Part shown: positions 23,605 through 35,545 of the stretch, piece after piece
Layout: every line of letters begins with the position of its first letter
How positions within the stretch are numbered: the stretch's first letter is position 1
NCBI GenBank assembly: GCA_030549495.1
Contig: JAUIRK010000077.1
Coordinates: 336,001 to 400,000, forward strand
Origin: Nectonema munidae
Taxonomy: Eukaryota > Nematomorpha > Nectonematoida > Nectonematidae
Direction of reading: 5' to 3'
DNA: 64,000 nt
Position numbers and translations under genes: made by a program
The notes under the pieces: generated by a model
Database searches by the model: none
What the model saw: only the letters and a program-made list of their open reading frames with translations
Told to the model about the DNA's origin: nothing

Positions 23605-24523
23605 ATGAAAAGAGAGCTACCAAGAAAGGATCATCATAGAATGAATAGCAAAATTACATTTGTTGAAAAAATTGACTCAAGGGTTTCAAATATGAAATCA
23701 CATCTGTTATCTTCCGTTGTGAGTATGTCGACAAACGTCCAAAATAAAATTAAAAGCTTTACAGAAGCTGTCCAAAGCTCAACAACAAATGTGAAACTTT
23801 CAAAATCTGTCATTATCTCACACATTAAAGACCCAAAGAGATTTCAAACTCCCTCTATGATCAAACAAGCTATCTTGTCGGAACGTCTTGATGTTGTGCC
23901 CTTAATTTCCTACGCTAGAATACTGAATAGTGGTAAATTATTAATAGAAGCGAAAAATCCTGATAAAAGAGAAGTACTTATTGGAGGTTGGCCAGAAAAT
24001 TTTTTTGGTGATACCTCAAACATTTCCAAGATGGATCAACCAACTAATCAAACACATAATCATCAATGGGTCATCATTCCTCGTATCGATAAAAAAAATC
24101 GATCTTACTCAATTTGAGTCTTGTGTCAGAGGAGAATTCAAATCAGTCTCTCAAATTATCAATCTTTCTGAAAAAGCTGGACATTCTTCCGTCACTTTGA
24201 AAATGCTTCTGACTGATATCAATGAGTTTGAAAGAATCCTAAAACTTGGTCTTTTTTTGATTTTTATCACTACAGCGCAATAGTTTCTGTCCACAAACCA
24301 TTACGCTGTTACAAATGTCAACGGTTTGGCCATGTTGCTGCAGCCTGTAAATCACAGTCTCGTTGTTTAAATTGTGGGTCCTCAGATCCTACGCATATTA
24401 CTCCTTGTCTTCTCCCACCAAAATGCTGCAACTGTAAAAGCGATCATCAAGCAAACAGTAATAACTGTCCAGTCTTCATTAGAAAATTTAACCAAGTTAA
24501 AAGTGTCATGAACCATGTACAAT
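23605..24523 (+). CDS. LINE ORF1 (gag-like, three zinc knuckles), damaged
   Basis: Nucleic-acid-binding ORF1 protein of an I/Jockey-group LINE. The element proper seems to start near 23660. From about 23640 the frame reads ITFVEKIDSRVSN, then VISHIKDPKRFQTPSMIKQ and NSGKLLIEAKNPDKRE. After frame changes near 24100 and 24270 it reaches three knuckles: CYKCQRFGHVAAAC (C-x2-C-x4-H-x4-C), CLNCGSSDPTHITPC and CCNCKSDHQANSNNC. Three such knuckles at the C-terminus are typical of Jockey/I ORF1 proteins. At least two shifts make it non-functional as it stands. Confidence 0.75.
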
Positions 24524-27362
24524 AAGGTATGTTTCACAAATATCCGTGGTATTCTTTCCAATTTTTTGAATTAAAATTCATGATTATCTCAAATAAACTC
24601 TTATGGTATGCATCTCTGAAACTTTTTTGTCTACTAAAGTACCCGACAGAGTGATTGAAATAAATGAATGCAATTTGCTTCGAAAAGATCGGAATGCTTT
24701 CGGAGGAGGTCTGTTAATATATTTTCATAGTTCAATAAAGCACAAAATTACTAAACTTTCAACAACAGAAGACTACGAAGCTATTTTTTCAGAATTAATT
24801 TAAGTACTATTGAACTTAATACTGCTTTCATATACAGACCCCCAGAAGCTAATATCTCTTTGCTTGATGAACTTAGATCATTTCTCAAAGACACAAATCT
24901 CAATTCTAAAACGGTTAATCTTATACTAGGAGACTTTAACGTGCATAACTGCCGATGGTGCCAACATGATTCAACAGATGTTTTTGGCACAGAAACTGAA
25001 TTATTTTTATTGAGTATGGTTTGACTCAGATTGTTTGTGATCCAACTCATTTTCCAGATCGTCTTCTAGGTAAATCATCTTTGATTGATCTTCCTGCTTC
25101 GGACGTACCTGTCACTTTTACTAACACTACTGTCCTTCCTCCTATTGGCTCTTCTGATCATGGTCTAGTAGAACTTAATTTAAATCTATTCACTACTTCA
25201 ATTAATAATCCGAAATTCGTCTAGCCATCTCTAACTTTGACTGGTCTCCTTTTTCAGTTTAAATGATGTGAACCAAGCTCTTAGCTTACCAAAGCTCTGC
25301 ATGAACAGATCCCCCAAACATACTTTGCCCTTCAAAACTGAACTATTTACTCATCTCGCTTCTTTAAAACGGCGTACTTGGCGCAACTTTAAAATTTCAA
25401 ATTCCCAAATGGACCTTGAAGCTTACCGTAAGGCTAGAAATTGTCTGAAGCAAGAATGCGCTCGAATCAAGCAGCTTTATTACAAAGATAACGCTACAAA
25501 GATCGCAAATGCTCAATCTACTCGACTTTACTGGTCCTTTGCAAAAAATATTTATAATTTGTTGAAAATAATTCACCAATTCCAGAAATTCTTCATAAAG
25601 AAAAAATCTTGTATAATGACTTGGATAAAGCTAACATCTTTAACTACTACTTTGCTGGATCAGACCCCTCAAATCTAAATTCCAATCATAGATATCCCTT
25701 ACCCTCGACAAAAACAACTACTTTACTTGATGACTTTTTTGTCTCACCAGATCTTGTTTTGAAGAAACTTTTATCCTTAAACGTGAATAAATCTATTGGA
25801 CCAGACAGAATCCCAAATATTTTACTGCGAAATTGCGCTTATCAATTAAAAGATAAACTAGCTCATTTATGTACATTGTCTTTTGCTACTGGAGTTGTGC
25901 CCGCAGTTTGGAAAACTTCTCATGTTACACCCATTTATAAAGGAAAAGGTGGAAAATGAAATATTAACAGCTATCGTCCTATCTCAATTATTTCTTGCGT
26001 GGGTAAACTAATGGAAAATTTAGTTAATGACACTTTGATGAATCACTTGCTAACAAATAGGTTGGTATCATATGTCCAATTTGGGTTTTAACCAAACCAC
26101 TCAACTTCTGAACAACTTTTACTTATGTACCACAATTGGATTATGTCTGCTGACAAAAATAACGATCCACTGTGTGCTTTCTTAGACTTATCTAATGCTT
26201 TTATGGCTATGCCCCACAAAGCTATCTGCCATGTTTTGCCATTTTTTGGTATTCGAGGTAAATTATTTGCGTGGATACAAGACTACTTGAATGAAAGAAC
26301 TCAGCATACAAAAATAGGAAATACATTTTCTGGGTGTAGTTTAGTCAAAACGGGAGTTCCACAAGGAAGTGTGTTTGCACCTACTTTGTTTATCATTTTC
26401 ATCAACGAGCTTCTTGTCAACATCCAAGACTTCAGCAAAAGTCTGCCAAACGTTATAGATCTTACACCTGCTGCTTATGCTGATGATATACTTATTTCAG
26501 TTTCCTGTAATTACTCTACATTATCTGCTGAAATCTTGAATCGTGCTTTAATCATTGCGTCAAAGTGGGCAAATTTTCAAAAAACTGTGGCCATGAAATT
26601 TTCCAAACCAAAATATTCATGCGACAATAGAAACTGCCAAATTTTATTTGATGGATATAAAATACCATTCACTAGTGAGCACAAACATCTTGGAGTAATT
26701 CTAACTAACGACCTAAAGCAAAAACGTCAAGTTCAAGAGATCTGTCGGAAAAGAATGAAAGAACTTTATGTACTACGTCTAATCTTCCAAATAACTCTGA
26801 ACAACTTCTGCTAAAAATTTACAAAGCTTTCATAAGATGTCATATGGAATATGCCTCAATCCTATGTGTGGAGCCGAAAAAGTCTTAACAAACTGTTTAG
26901 ATCGCTACAACGCCGTGCAATACGTATAATTATCGGTCTTCGCTCCCGAGACGTAGTTACTCAAGATCTTTATAATCTTCTAGGACTCGATAAATTACAG
27001 TTTAGACGCAATTTCTCACTTGCTTGCATTGGTTACAAATACTACCATGGTAACTGTCCATTAGCACTAATGCCTTTTGTCTCTCATCAGAAAATTTTGC
27101 CCCACAGAATACGTCACCATACTTACGTTAATTGTAATACCCTAACTTTCTCGTCGACTTTCTCCGAACAATCTCCTCTTATACTTCTCTCTCAAATGCT
27201 CAACACGCTCACCTCTGATTGCTTGCAACAACAATCTAATCTTAATGCTAACGTGAAAATAAATCGTTTTTCCACTTTCCTCACATCATATAGAATGTTT
27301 TATATCTACTTTCCAACGGTCATATGGTCATGGTATAAATAAAAATGTTTAATAATAATAAT
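23660..27362 (+). mobile_element. I/Jockey-group LINE, near full length, 3' (TAA)n tail
   Basis: Contains ORF1 with zinc knuckles, an AP-type endonuclease and reverse transcriptase, and ends TTTAATAATAATAATAAAG. Comparison with the uninterrupted paralogous stretch at 43480-43570 (TATTACATTGCATAAAGTATAG) places the insertion between ATTACATT (left) and AAAGTATAG (right). A TAA-repeat tail is known from I-group elements. Several shifts and stops show it is no longer autonomous, but divergence looks moderate. Confidence 0.85.
24524..27342 (+). pseudogene. LINE ORF2: endonuclease plus reverse transcriptase, damaged
   Basis: Endonuclease signals: MVCISETFLS with the catalytic Glu (24603), FGGGLLIYFH, ILGDFNVHNCRW (about 24928) and PIGSSDHGLVEL (about 25140) with the catalytic Asp-His. 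Reverse transcriptase: NKSIGPDRIPNILLRN (25790), [26 protein letters not shown], motif A AFLDLSNAFMAMPHK (26175), motif B TGVPQGSVFAPTLFIIFINEL (26352 on), motif C YADDILISVS (26476) with both Asp retained, and the C-terminal region LQRRAIRIIIGLRS to 27342. Frames change several times and stops occur, for example after GKGGK at about 25960. Confidence 0.85.
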
Positions 27363-27554
27363 AAAGTATAGAAGAAATGACGTAGAGACTACGAGCCTAT
27401 AACGAATTTGTAGCCAAAAAGATGAAGGTCCTATCGAGTTACATAAGTTACTGTAGAATGAAATATTTTGAGTGAATTAAACACCTAAAGTTGGTTTATT
27501 AAATAAATTAAGAAAATAATTACCAGAGAAATACTGCAAGTAGAACTTATTTTT

Positions 27555-27960
27555 ATGTTTATATATTTGACATTGATATACAGGTTTAATTGATTTTTTT
27601 ATTGATTTCATAAAAAATGAACATCACCATTAAATTCAATACACTTAAAATGTATAAAAAAAATTTTATAACAATACCAATTTTAACTTTGACATGGGCT
27701 GTCATATTTTAATTTTTTTTTTGAGGTTTGATTAATTTTCAAAAATTAATTGTATAAAATTTTTTTTTTGAGATAAATCAATTTTTTAACAGATTTGATT
27801 GATTTTCATAAAAAAATGAATATCACCACTGAATTTAGCATACTTGAAAATTAATAAAAAGTTCCTTTTTGAGATAAGCTGTCAAATATAAATCAATTTT
27901 TGACAGGTTTGATTGATTTTGATAAAAAAATGGACATTTAAAAACATTTATAAAAACTTA
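27555..27960 (+). repeat. B-type tandem repeats, left block
   Basis: Monomers of about 140-155 bp marked by TTTTTTGACAGGTTTGATTG, ATTTT.ATAAAAAATGAACA, TCACCATTGAATTCAGCATA, CTTGAAAATGGGTATATATG and GAGCTGTCATATATAAATC. About three copies, the last truncated. Confidence 0.75.
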
Positions 27961-28375
27961 TTAATAACTGAAAAAAATAAGGGGTGGGGGCACTTTACGC
28001 TCCCAGCACTTGAGCGGACAAATTTAGCCCAGCACTAATAGGGTTAATAACTTATGTCAATTTTATGCATCTTTTAATTCTGAAATCTAATCAAAATCCC
28101 AACTTTACACCCTCAAAAAAGTAGAAATCTTGATTAGTTAAAACGAGCTACAAATTTAGATTCAGTGAATCAATACTACCAAAATCGAAATTGAAACAAT
28201 TATATTTTACTATCCTACATTGAGAAATTTAACCCAAAAATGAGAATATCATAGCAAAAATGAGTTTTTGTTTAATAATATGACTATTTATTAGACAAGG
28301 AAAAATCAAAGTTTAGTGTAAAGTTTAAATTTTAGGTAAAATCTATTCATCTTCTGGTAATGTTTCGAACTTATC

Positions 28376-28528
28376 TCACCGTTTTTGAAGTCTGGTTGAC
28401 AGATTTCTTGATTCTTCTTTGAATTCTACATATACTTCATTGTTGCAAAAGGAAAAACTTCTTGAGGAAACGTTATCTTCTCTTTTTTGCTCAAGTTTGA
28501 ACAAATATTTTTCTCCATCTTCTAAAGT
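28376..28528 (-). CDS. palindrome gene, left copy, exon 4 (terminal)
   Basis: After acceptor TTACAG the frame reads TLEDGEKYLFKLEQKREDNV and continues ...SFSFCNNEVYVEFKEESRNL to a TGA at 28376-28378. It is in phase 0 with exon 3. Compared with the right copy, all seven base changes alter residues (E/D, D/N, K/E, E/K, T/F, R/W) and none is silent. The two polyadenylation signals found after the right copy read AATAGA and ACTAAA here. It completes the second module of an unrecognised, probably extracellular protein; the G-x-x-Y-x-x-x-L-x-x-K pattern vaguely recalls carbohydrate-binding jelly-roll domains, which I do not claim. Confidence 0.6.
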   Translation of the reverse strand, partial: TLEDGEKYLFKLEQKREDNVSSRSFSFCNNEVYVEFKEESRNLSTRLQKR

Positions 28529-29511
28529 CTGTAAAATTAATAATTAAAATAATATTTCTTTTTTTGAACTTAACTTAGGTAACATAACATTTGCAGCATT
28601 GCATTAATGCTCACAATGTCGCCATAGAAGCTTCTAGGTTATTTAATAAGTATTGAAAAGTGATGCTTTAATTTTTCAACATCTGGAGAAATCTTAGATT
28701 TATGGAGAACTTATGTAAAAAAGTTTAATAGTATTCCTATTTGAAATAAAGTCTGATTAATGATTAAAACTTTTAATTTTAATTGTGCATTTGTAGTTTG
28801 ATTGTAAATTTAATTACTTATTAAATATCTGCCACAAATACGGAATTAAATGTTTAGAATCTTCCGAAAATAAGGTATATCATGGACGTTCCAAGCGCAG
28901 CGAAGAAACAGAAGGAAGGAAATTTAATATTTTCTAATAATTTTGCCAATAGAAAAAGTTACTCAAATTTGGTAACTCAGAAAATGAAATAATAAGTAAA
29001 TTAAATATTATCTATTTCCTCCGTCACCAAAAAAGGATGCATACAGACAATGCTTCGCGCCAAAAAAGACTCTTGGGTGAGGTTTTCCAGCCAGCACTCA
29101 ATTAGCCGATGGAACATCATAAGCTGGTTAAAATAAAAAAAGTTGTCACACTTTCTGACACAAAACTTTCTAGTTCATCAGAACCCAACCACCAACTAAG
29201 ACATTCTCTTTCTATCCAGAATTTATATTCCACACTTTACTTTCTCTGGCTTACCTTTCTACCATACAATCCGAAAACATGCAAAAAACATCATATCCTC
29301 CATTCAAAATCCCATCTTTTCTCTTATCTCCACAAACGAAGTGAACCAATCAAATTCTTAATCCAGTTTCGATCTAAATCCTCATTTTAAAAATAATTCG
29401 CTCCTTATCTTCAATACACGTCTTAAACACTCACATTTCGCGAATCTCTGGAAAATAAGTGAGCTAAAGAAATAAAGACTGTAGCGTCACTAGAAATTGG
29501 AGCCCAATCTA

Positions 29512-30040
29512 CCCAAAGAATATCTTCCCACGTTTCTTCTTTTGTAGAAACGATAATTTGACTTTTAAAACTTTTTTGAGGCACTTTAGAATATAATTTT
29601 TTTTATTTGTAGTTTCTGAAACAACTTTATGTGCATGTGAATTGCAAACTGTTGATAGGGCTTCAATATTTGGCTTTATTTCCTTCAAAGTTTCTGATAT
29701 TTTCAATAATTGCTTTCCGGGGTTTGCTTTTTTGTTATAACAAATAATGGAATGAGAAGACATCTAAACATATCCATATTATTCCTGAAGAATAATGTTC
29801 ATCAAAGAGCTGATTGAAACTTTCAGATAAATTCTGACAGACATAACAGAACCACAAAAAACAAGGAAAGAAAACAATTTGCCATATTTTTACAGGAGTT
29901 ACTTGCGCAAGAAGAATAATTCCAGCAACTATCAGAAGTTTTATTAGTAATGTTGGTAGTATATTTATTTGAAGCAACGATTTGAAAACCAGAATCAGTT
30001 TTCGATTTAGTAGAATACAATTGAGATTTGAAGATGTATA
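29512..30040 (-). mobile_element. LINE ORF1 remnant, truncated by the left-arm deletion
   Basis: The minus strand reads TSDSCWNYSSCASNSC, then NLSESFNQLFDEHYSSGIIW, then KKANPGKQLLKISETLKEIK and NIEALSTVCNSHAHKVVSE. The spaced cysteines ending in a W-x-C-like segment resemble the PHD-finger ORF1 of CR1/L2 LINEs. The rest of this LINE (endonuclease, 3' tail) survives only in the right arm at 48150-50405. Here the sequence jumps at about 29512 into unrelated intron DNA. Lies in intron 3 of the gene. Confidence 0.55.
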
Positions 30041-30204
30041 TAATATATTAAGCTACATACAAATCCCTACACATAACAATCACACCTCACGCGAGTCATA
30101 TTTCCAACCTGTGTTATTATACTTTTAGATAACAATAACAGCCAATCAACGCTTTTCTAAAATGTCGGCGCTTAAGTATAAAACAAAAAGTGAAAGCGAC
30201 TTAC

Positions 30205-30392
30205 TTGAATGGTAGCTACGCCGTCTGCAACAACTTTCGTTTGATTAGTGTTACGTGAAAGCGGGAATATTCCTTCTCGATAGAATGGTCTCATTAGTTC
30301 ATAATGCCATTCAAAATTTTCCATAAAAAATTTCAACCAAATTTCAATTTTAATACCCGCATTGCAATAACCTCCTTGTATTTCATTAACTT
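30205..30392 (-). CDS. palindrome gene, left copy, exon 3
   Basis: Bounded by a TTTTTAG acceptor and a GTAAGT donor. It starts with two bases completing a codon begun in exon 2 (G|AA gives Glu): EVNEIQGGYCNAGIKIEIWL, then FFMENFEWHYELMRP and SRNTNQTKVVADGVATIQ, ending in phase 0. It appears identical to the right-arm exon over all 188 nt, in contrast with exons 2 and 4. One Cys (GYCNAG). First half of module 2; not recognised. Confidence 0.6.
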
Positions 30393-31054
30393 CTAAAAAA
30401 TGTTTAAATAATAATTACATACCTGTTTATAAATCAAAATTTCAAGAAAGTGCGTGTAAGTTTATTGAATTTCTTTACATATCGGAAAATAGAAGAGTTC
30501 CATTGCAAATTCGAGTTGGTCTGTGTTCCTCTACATCAGAAATAATTCAAAATGCGTTAATTAAGTTAAATTCAAAAGTTTTATCATTTGAAATATTTTC
30601 TCGTTTATTTATATTTTATCATAAATTCCTACAATTCAAAGAAGCACTTTTTCTGGTTTTCTTCTCTCTCTGCTATTGCATGGATCAATTAACTTAGTAC
30701 AATTTACTATCTTGCAATATAAAGTTCAGAATAATGATAGTAATTTATATTTTTTACTAATCAGACATTAAATGTTGGAAACATATTCAAATTTATCTAA
30801 ATTTATTGTGTTAATAATTTAGTATATTTAAAAAAAGGTATCAAATTATTTCACTTTAAAAACTAAATACAAAAAGAATCAGATTCTGATTTAATAATAC
30901 CTTGAAAAAAACATTTTAATAATTTTAATCCAATTTACACAGCTTCAAGATTTGAACCTTAGACATAATTAGAATTTAAAACTCGAAGAAAAGTAAAATC
31001 GTGGCTTAATTGGAAGAAATTGAACATCTAGTTCCAGCATATCAAACTAACTAT

Positions 31055-31200
31055 GAGGCGTGCGAAAGGTTGGTTAGATACTGGGTTTCGATAACTGAAG
31101 GTCTTGGGTTCGATCGCGCATTAAGCTTACTTTCCTCACTGTTCGATACAAGCGGTGCAATGGTGCCTTCTCGATGAAAGCACCCCACGACCTTTACATT
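31055..31200 (+). repeat. tRNA-derived SINE, left-arm copy
   Basis: An A box-like TGGTTAGATACTGG (about 31071) and the B box GGGTTCGATC (about 31107) are spaced as in a tRNA. The tail carries AAGCGGTGCAATGGTGCCTT. Further copies are at 46982-47127 (the duplicate) and 49035-49182 (an independent insertion with diverged sequence), both on the minus strand. It lies in intron 2 of the gene. Confidence 0.7.
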
Positions 31201-31531
31201 TATCTACTATCCACATTAACACATTTCTAGTGTAATTAGTTAGCCAGGATATCACAAAAAGAAACAGTGATGTCATTTAAATGAAGATTATCAACTTATA
31301 TTCACCGCAAGGGATTTGTTATCTTCACCGATTCATAAAGTGAGACATTTTCTCAGAGTTAACCAGGGGTAACGGGGTATGGACGGCACTTCTCAGTGGA
31401 CTATTTAACCATGGAACCATGAACAAAGGAGATGCGATGCCGTTTTGTACCCAATAACTTAAAGTTTCAAAGATAGCCTTATCAGTTACTTAACACACAC
31501 ACATAGTCTTAGTTAAATCTAAAATTAATAC

Positions 31532-31703
31532 CAGGCAGAGGCTCTAGCGTTAGAGTAAATGAATGACGTTTTGCAAATATATGGTTGCCTTTTTGCCATT
31601 TCAGTTCTAGTTTTTCTTCTCCCTCTTTAAACGTGATTTTCTGATTCAGTTTTTCTCCATTACAATTTGCTTTAATTTCGCACTTTTCGGCAGAATAAGT
31701 GAC
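31532..31703 (-). CDS. palindrome gene, left copy, exon 2
   Basis: After acceptor TTTTAG, phase 0: VTYSAEKCEIKANCNGEKLN, then TFKEGEEKLELKWQKGNHIF and HSFTLTLEPLP, ending in phase 1 at donor G|GTATTA. Joined to exon 3 this gives ...EPLP-EVNEIQ. If the donor is ignored the frame ends six codons later (INFRFN then stop). Two cysteines (EKCEIKANC). Against the right copy 12 of 57 codons differ in residue and 4 silently (about 12% of bases), while adjacent introns differ at about 0.4-5%. Second half of module 1; function unknown. Confidence 0.6.
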
Positions 31704-33367
31704 CTAAAAGAATAGTGTACACATGTAGCGATTATATCTTATACTGGAAGAATAAATCACATGGAAAAATAGGATTGATTCTTTAAATTTAAAACTAGCA
31801 CGGTTCGTAACATTACCGAATAAGCGAAATCAGTAAGAAAAATCCAAAAAAGCGCGTTTTTCGAAAATTTATGTTTAAAATGTAAAGAAATGTTCTAATG
31901 CGCATACTCTATCATCCACTTTTATTTATACCATTTCAAGTTCAAGGTAAGTGTTTTTAAATTTAAATGAAATGTTTTCAAATTCAAGGGAAATATTTTT
32001 AAGTTTTAAATGAAATTTTGTTATCTTTAAGTTGAACTTGGATAATTTTATATTTAAATCAAAATTTCAATAAATTCGTATCTTTTATTCTTTTTCAAAA
32101 CGATCCATTTTTATGGAGAGAAGGATAAACATTGTATTACACACCTGTTACAAATAAGAAGTGGAAGAAGTTAAAATTATCGAAGTTTTAAGTTACCCAT
32201 TATATGTATGCTGTTTTGCTTATTTTTTAATTCAATTGTAACTTACTTTGCTTTTCAATAAATTATTTTAATACTAATTTTATGTTAATAGAATAAAAAT
32301 AACAAATATTTCAAATTTTAAAATTTTAAAACAAAAATAATTTTCTCATTTGTTAATTATTTATTATGAGTCTGAAGACTACTCTTAGAAAATTCGGATA
32401 ATGGTCATAACTGGAATATATAAAATCACACAATCAGATTGTATTGGATGGTTTGGTGAAACTAAGAGAAATATACAGTTGCATCAAATGAATATGATTT
32501 CTAATTTTTTAAATCAATAATTTTATGAATGAGAAACAAATGTGCTTTTAAAAAAACTCTCAATTCGCATATTTTGAATTTTTGGTTTGAAGCTAAAAAT
32601 GAGTTAATTGAAATGAATTTTAAATATTTTTATTCTAAGACTCTAATTTGTTACAGATCTAATATTTATCACAACTTTCCAAAAACAATGAAGCAATTTC
32701 AAAAAGATTAAAAAATAAGAATATTTCAAATTGAAATAATTATAAATTAAAATTTTCAAAGTGAACGAAGCTAAAGATAAAAACATTTCACTTGAAGTTG
32801 AAATGTTATATATTAGTTATTGTTTAGTAAGATATGCGTGGCAAAGGGAAATAGGGGAGGCCTTAGCCTTTACTTTTTAGGTAGATTTACACATAAGTTA
32901 ATTTCACTTAAAAAAATGATTTATTTTTGATTTTCAAAAATGTCAAAAGTTTTTTGAAATATTTTCTTTCTTTCATCACTCAAAATTTATGAAGAAATCC
33001 AAATTAAGAAGAATTTTATCTCTTTTTAAGCTTTTCAAATTTGGCATTCTTTGAATCATGTTGAAACTCTTTTTTCTACCTTTTTAAAGTCTGTAAAAGA
33101 CTATCTTTTATAGCTAATTACAATCTGCTATTTTAGCTTCACACGTAAGAAGAACAATGAGAATCCTTCTAAAGAAGATACTTAAATGAATTTTAAATTG
33201 ATTAATTAATCAATAAGCAAATTAATTAATTGATTGAATAATTAGTATATTGGCCAATGAGTAAAGTGTATTTTGTGTGAATAAGTTTCATGTGCTTGTT
33301 GACACACCCTGAGGTTTGAAGGCTCTCATTTCTTATTTAGCCAAAAGTCGTAGTGAAAACAAGTTAC

Positions 33368-33609
33368 CTTTACAATTGTACACATTTGGTTAAAGAAATT
33401 TCCTTCATATGAAGTTTGGCCTATTCTTGCTTCGTTTATGAGGTTTACTTTTGGCGTTCCTATGACAACACTCAAAATATTCCAAATTAACCCAACTGAG
33501 ACATAAAACTCTTCTCGAGCAACTTCGCTTGACAAGTATTCTATTTGGAAATACCTCAAGAAGCTACTCAATTCTTCACTTTTGTAGGCCAGGAAGTAGA
33601 GGTCAATTC
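33368..33609 (-). CDS. palindrome gene, left copy, exon 1 of the recognised set
   Basis: Preceded by AATTTAG and starting with two bases that finish a codon from an unseen upstream exon (phase 1): IDLYFLAYKSEELSSFLRYF, then EYLSSEVAREEFYVSVGLIW and VNLINEARIGQTSYEGNFFN, ending QMCTIVK in phase 0 at donor G|GTAACTT. Its length, 242 nt, equals the right copy; four replacements (R/S, V/I, I/F, W/T) and two silent changes. The upstream exon, start codon and any signal peptide are not found in either arm, so the duplicated unit may be 5'-truncated or its first exon too short to see. Confidence 0.6.
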
Positions 33610-33769
33610 CTAAATTAAAAAAACGATAAAAAGCATTCTAGATGGAATATCAAAAATTGAGGACGTAATGCAAAAGTTTCGCTATTTACAATGCTCTTAA
33701 ACATAGCGGAAGTAGAGGTGTTAAAAAAGTTCAAATTAATTTAGAAAAATTCTTCCATTTTTATTTCAC

Positions 33770-34260
33770 AATCAATCAAAACTGTCAAAAATTGATTTGT
33801 ATATGACAGCTCACCTTAAAGAGGAACATTTTATTATATTTTAATATAAAGTTTTTTATACATAATATACTAATTTTCAAGTATGCTGAATTCAGTGGTG
33901 ATATTCATTTTTTATGAAAATGAGTCAAATCTGTCAAAAAATTATTTAAATATGAGACAGTCCATGTCAAAATTAAAATTTTTATTCTTGTAAAAAGTTT
34001 TTTATACATATATACCCATTTTCAAGTATGTAAAATTTAGTAGTGATGTTTATTTTTTTTATAACATTCAATCAAATCTCTCAAAAATTGATTTATGTAT
34101 GACAGCTCATTTAAAGTTTAAAATTTTTATTGAAATACTTATAAAAAGTTTTTACACATATATACCTTTCTCAAGTATGCTCAATTTAATGGTGATGCTC
34201 ATTTATTATTAAAATCAATTAAGCATGTCAAAAAATTGATTTAAACCTGTCAATCAATGT
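33770..34260 (-). repeat. B-type tandem repeats, left arm
   Basis: Three to four monomers on the minus strand (AAAGTTTTTTATACATA, ATTTTCAAGTATG, CAGTGGTGATATTCATTTTT, CTGTCAAAAATTGATTTATA). Mirror image of 43735-44375. Confidence 0.8.
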
Positions 34261-34899
34261 CAAATATAAAATGTATATACCTTCATCATCTAAAAGATTT
34301 TCTTTTTCACAAAAAAAGGAAAAAGATGGACAAATTCAATTAAAATTTAAAATTAACTTGATAGTGAATAAATCTAAACATATTGGCATCTGAGACAGTT
34401 TTGATTACTCTGACCTATTCAAAATTTTCAGATTTCTTACCCTTTTTAGTGAAATGATTTGTAATCTTAGCTGATAAGCTATAAATTTAAAGGTTTTTCA
34501 TTTCCAAAAATGGAACTTTTTTTCACTGTCAAAATCTTTTTTGGAGCACCCAATATTAGATAATCATAGCAATTCTAATTCATTGGAAAATGGTAGATCT
34601 TCCATATAGTCAAGATAAATACTTCTTTTTATATTATTAAATAAATATTTATATCAATTATTTTTCAGGTTGCTTCCTATGCTTATACTAATCTTCAAAA
34701 TCATTTATAATAGGTTTTTTTTATTAAATATTCCATACTCAATATGATTGAAGAAAGGATTATAATATAAAATATATAAAAAATATTTATTTTTACCATA
34801 TATAACAATTTTTTAAAAAAAAATTATTGAACTGGTTTTCAGGCATACATTATTAATTAAATTAAGACTTCAAGATATTTTTTAACCATATTAGCCAAA

Positions 34900-35545
34900 A
34901 TGGACTACAGAAATAAAATAAGCATAGTCGATTTAGTATAAAAAACATCTTTTATATGAAATTTTAAAAATATTTTTGGAGACAGTTTTTAGACGTAAAC
35001 CCTGAAACAGATTTAAACTTTCAGATATTTTGAAACCCTAAATGCGAAAACTGAGTCCAAAAATTAAATCAACTTTTTCAATTTGGTATAAAAACAGGTA
35101 TTTTATTTAAATTTCAAAAATAATTCTGTAGATATTAGACGTAAACCGCACATTTGATTGACACTTTCACACATTTTAAAACCTCTAAATGCAAAATCTC
35201 AGTTCAGAAATAAAACTAGTGTATTTGATTTTATATAAAAACATATATTTCATGTAAAATTTGAATCAATATTTTTGGAGACAAATTTTAGAAGTAAAAC
35301 GCAAATTTGATTAACACTTAAAGGTATTTTCTAATCCTAAATGCAAAAACTAAGTCCATAAATGAAATTTGCATGGTTAATTTGGTATAAAAACATATAT
35401 TTCATGTAAAATTAGAGATAATATTTTTGAACAGAGTTTTTAGACGTTAAACCACATATTTGATTGACAACTTGCACATATTTTCAAACATTAAAACAAA
35501 AACTGAGTATAGAAATGAAAGTAGCATTGTTGATTTGGAATATAA
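34900..35545 (-). repeat. A-type tandem repeats, left arm
   Basis: About four monomers on the minus strand, mirror image of 42010-42600, with GGTATAAAAACATATATTTC and CATGTAAAATTTGAA landmarks. Confidence 0.8.

Larger units (their letters stand above)
17771..28047. mobile_element. left-block copy of the A/B repeat element, interrupted by three LINEs
   Basis: 17771-18354, 22127-23658 and 27363-28047 together follow the order seen without these interruptions elsewhere: the 17771-18354 part matches 36400-36990, and the latter two match 42000-44390 (inverse 33740-35560). It begins beside the RTE fragment with an AATTGGCT...CTAAAAT segment and carries A-type repeats, a connecting stretch and B-type repeats. 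It ends at ACTAATAGGGTTAA, which resembles a piggyBac terminus next to TTAA. Whether this is one transposon or a satellite-rich segment is open. Confidence 0.55.

Noticed and set aside
31060-31125. Possible tRNA gene (plus strand)
   Set aside because: A and B boxes fit a tRNA, but the sequence continues into a repeat tail shared with two other copies and the stems do not close.
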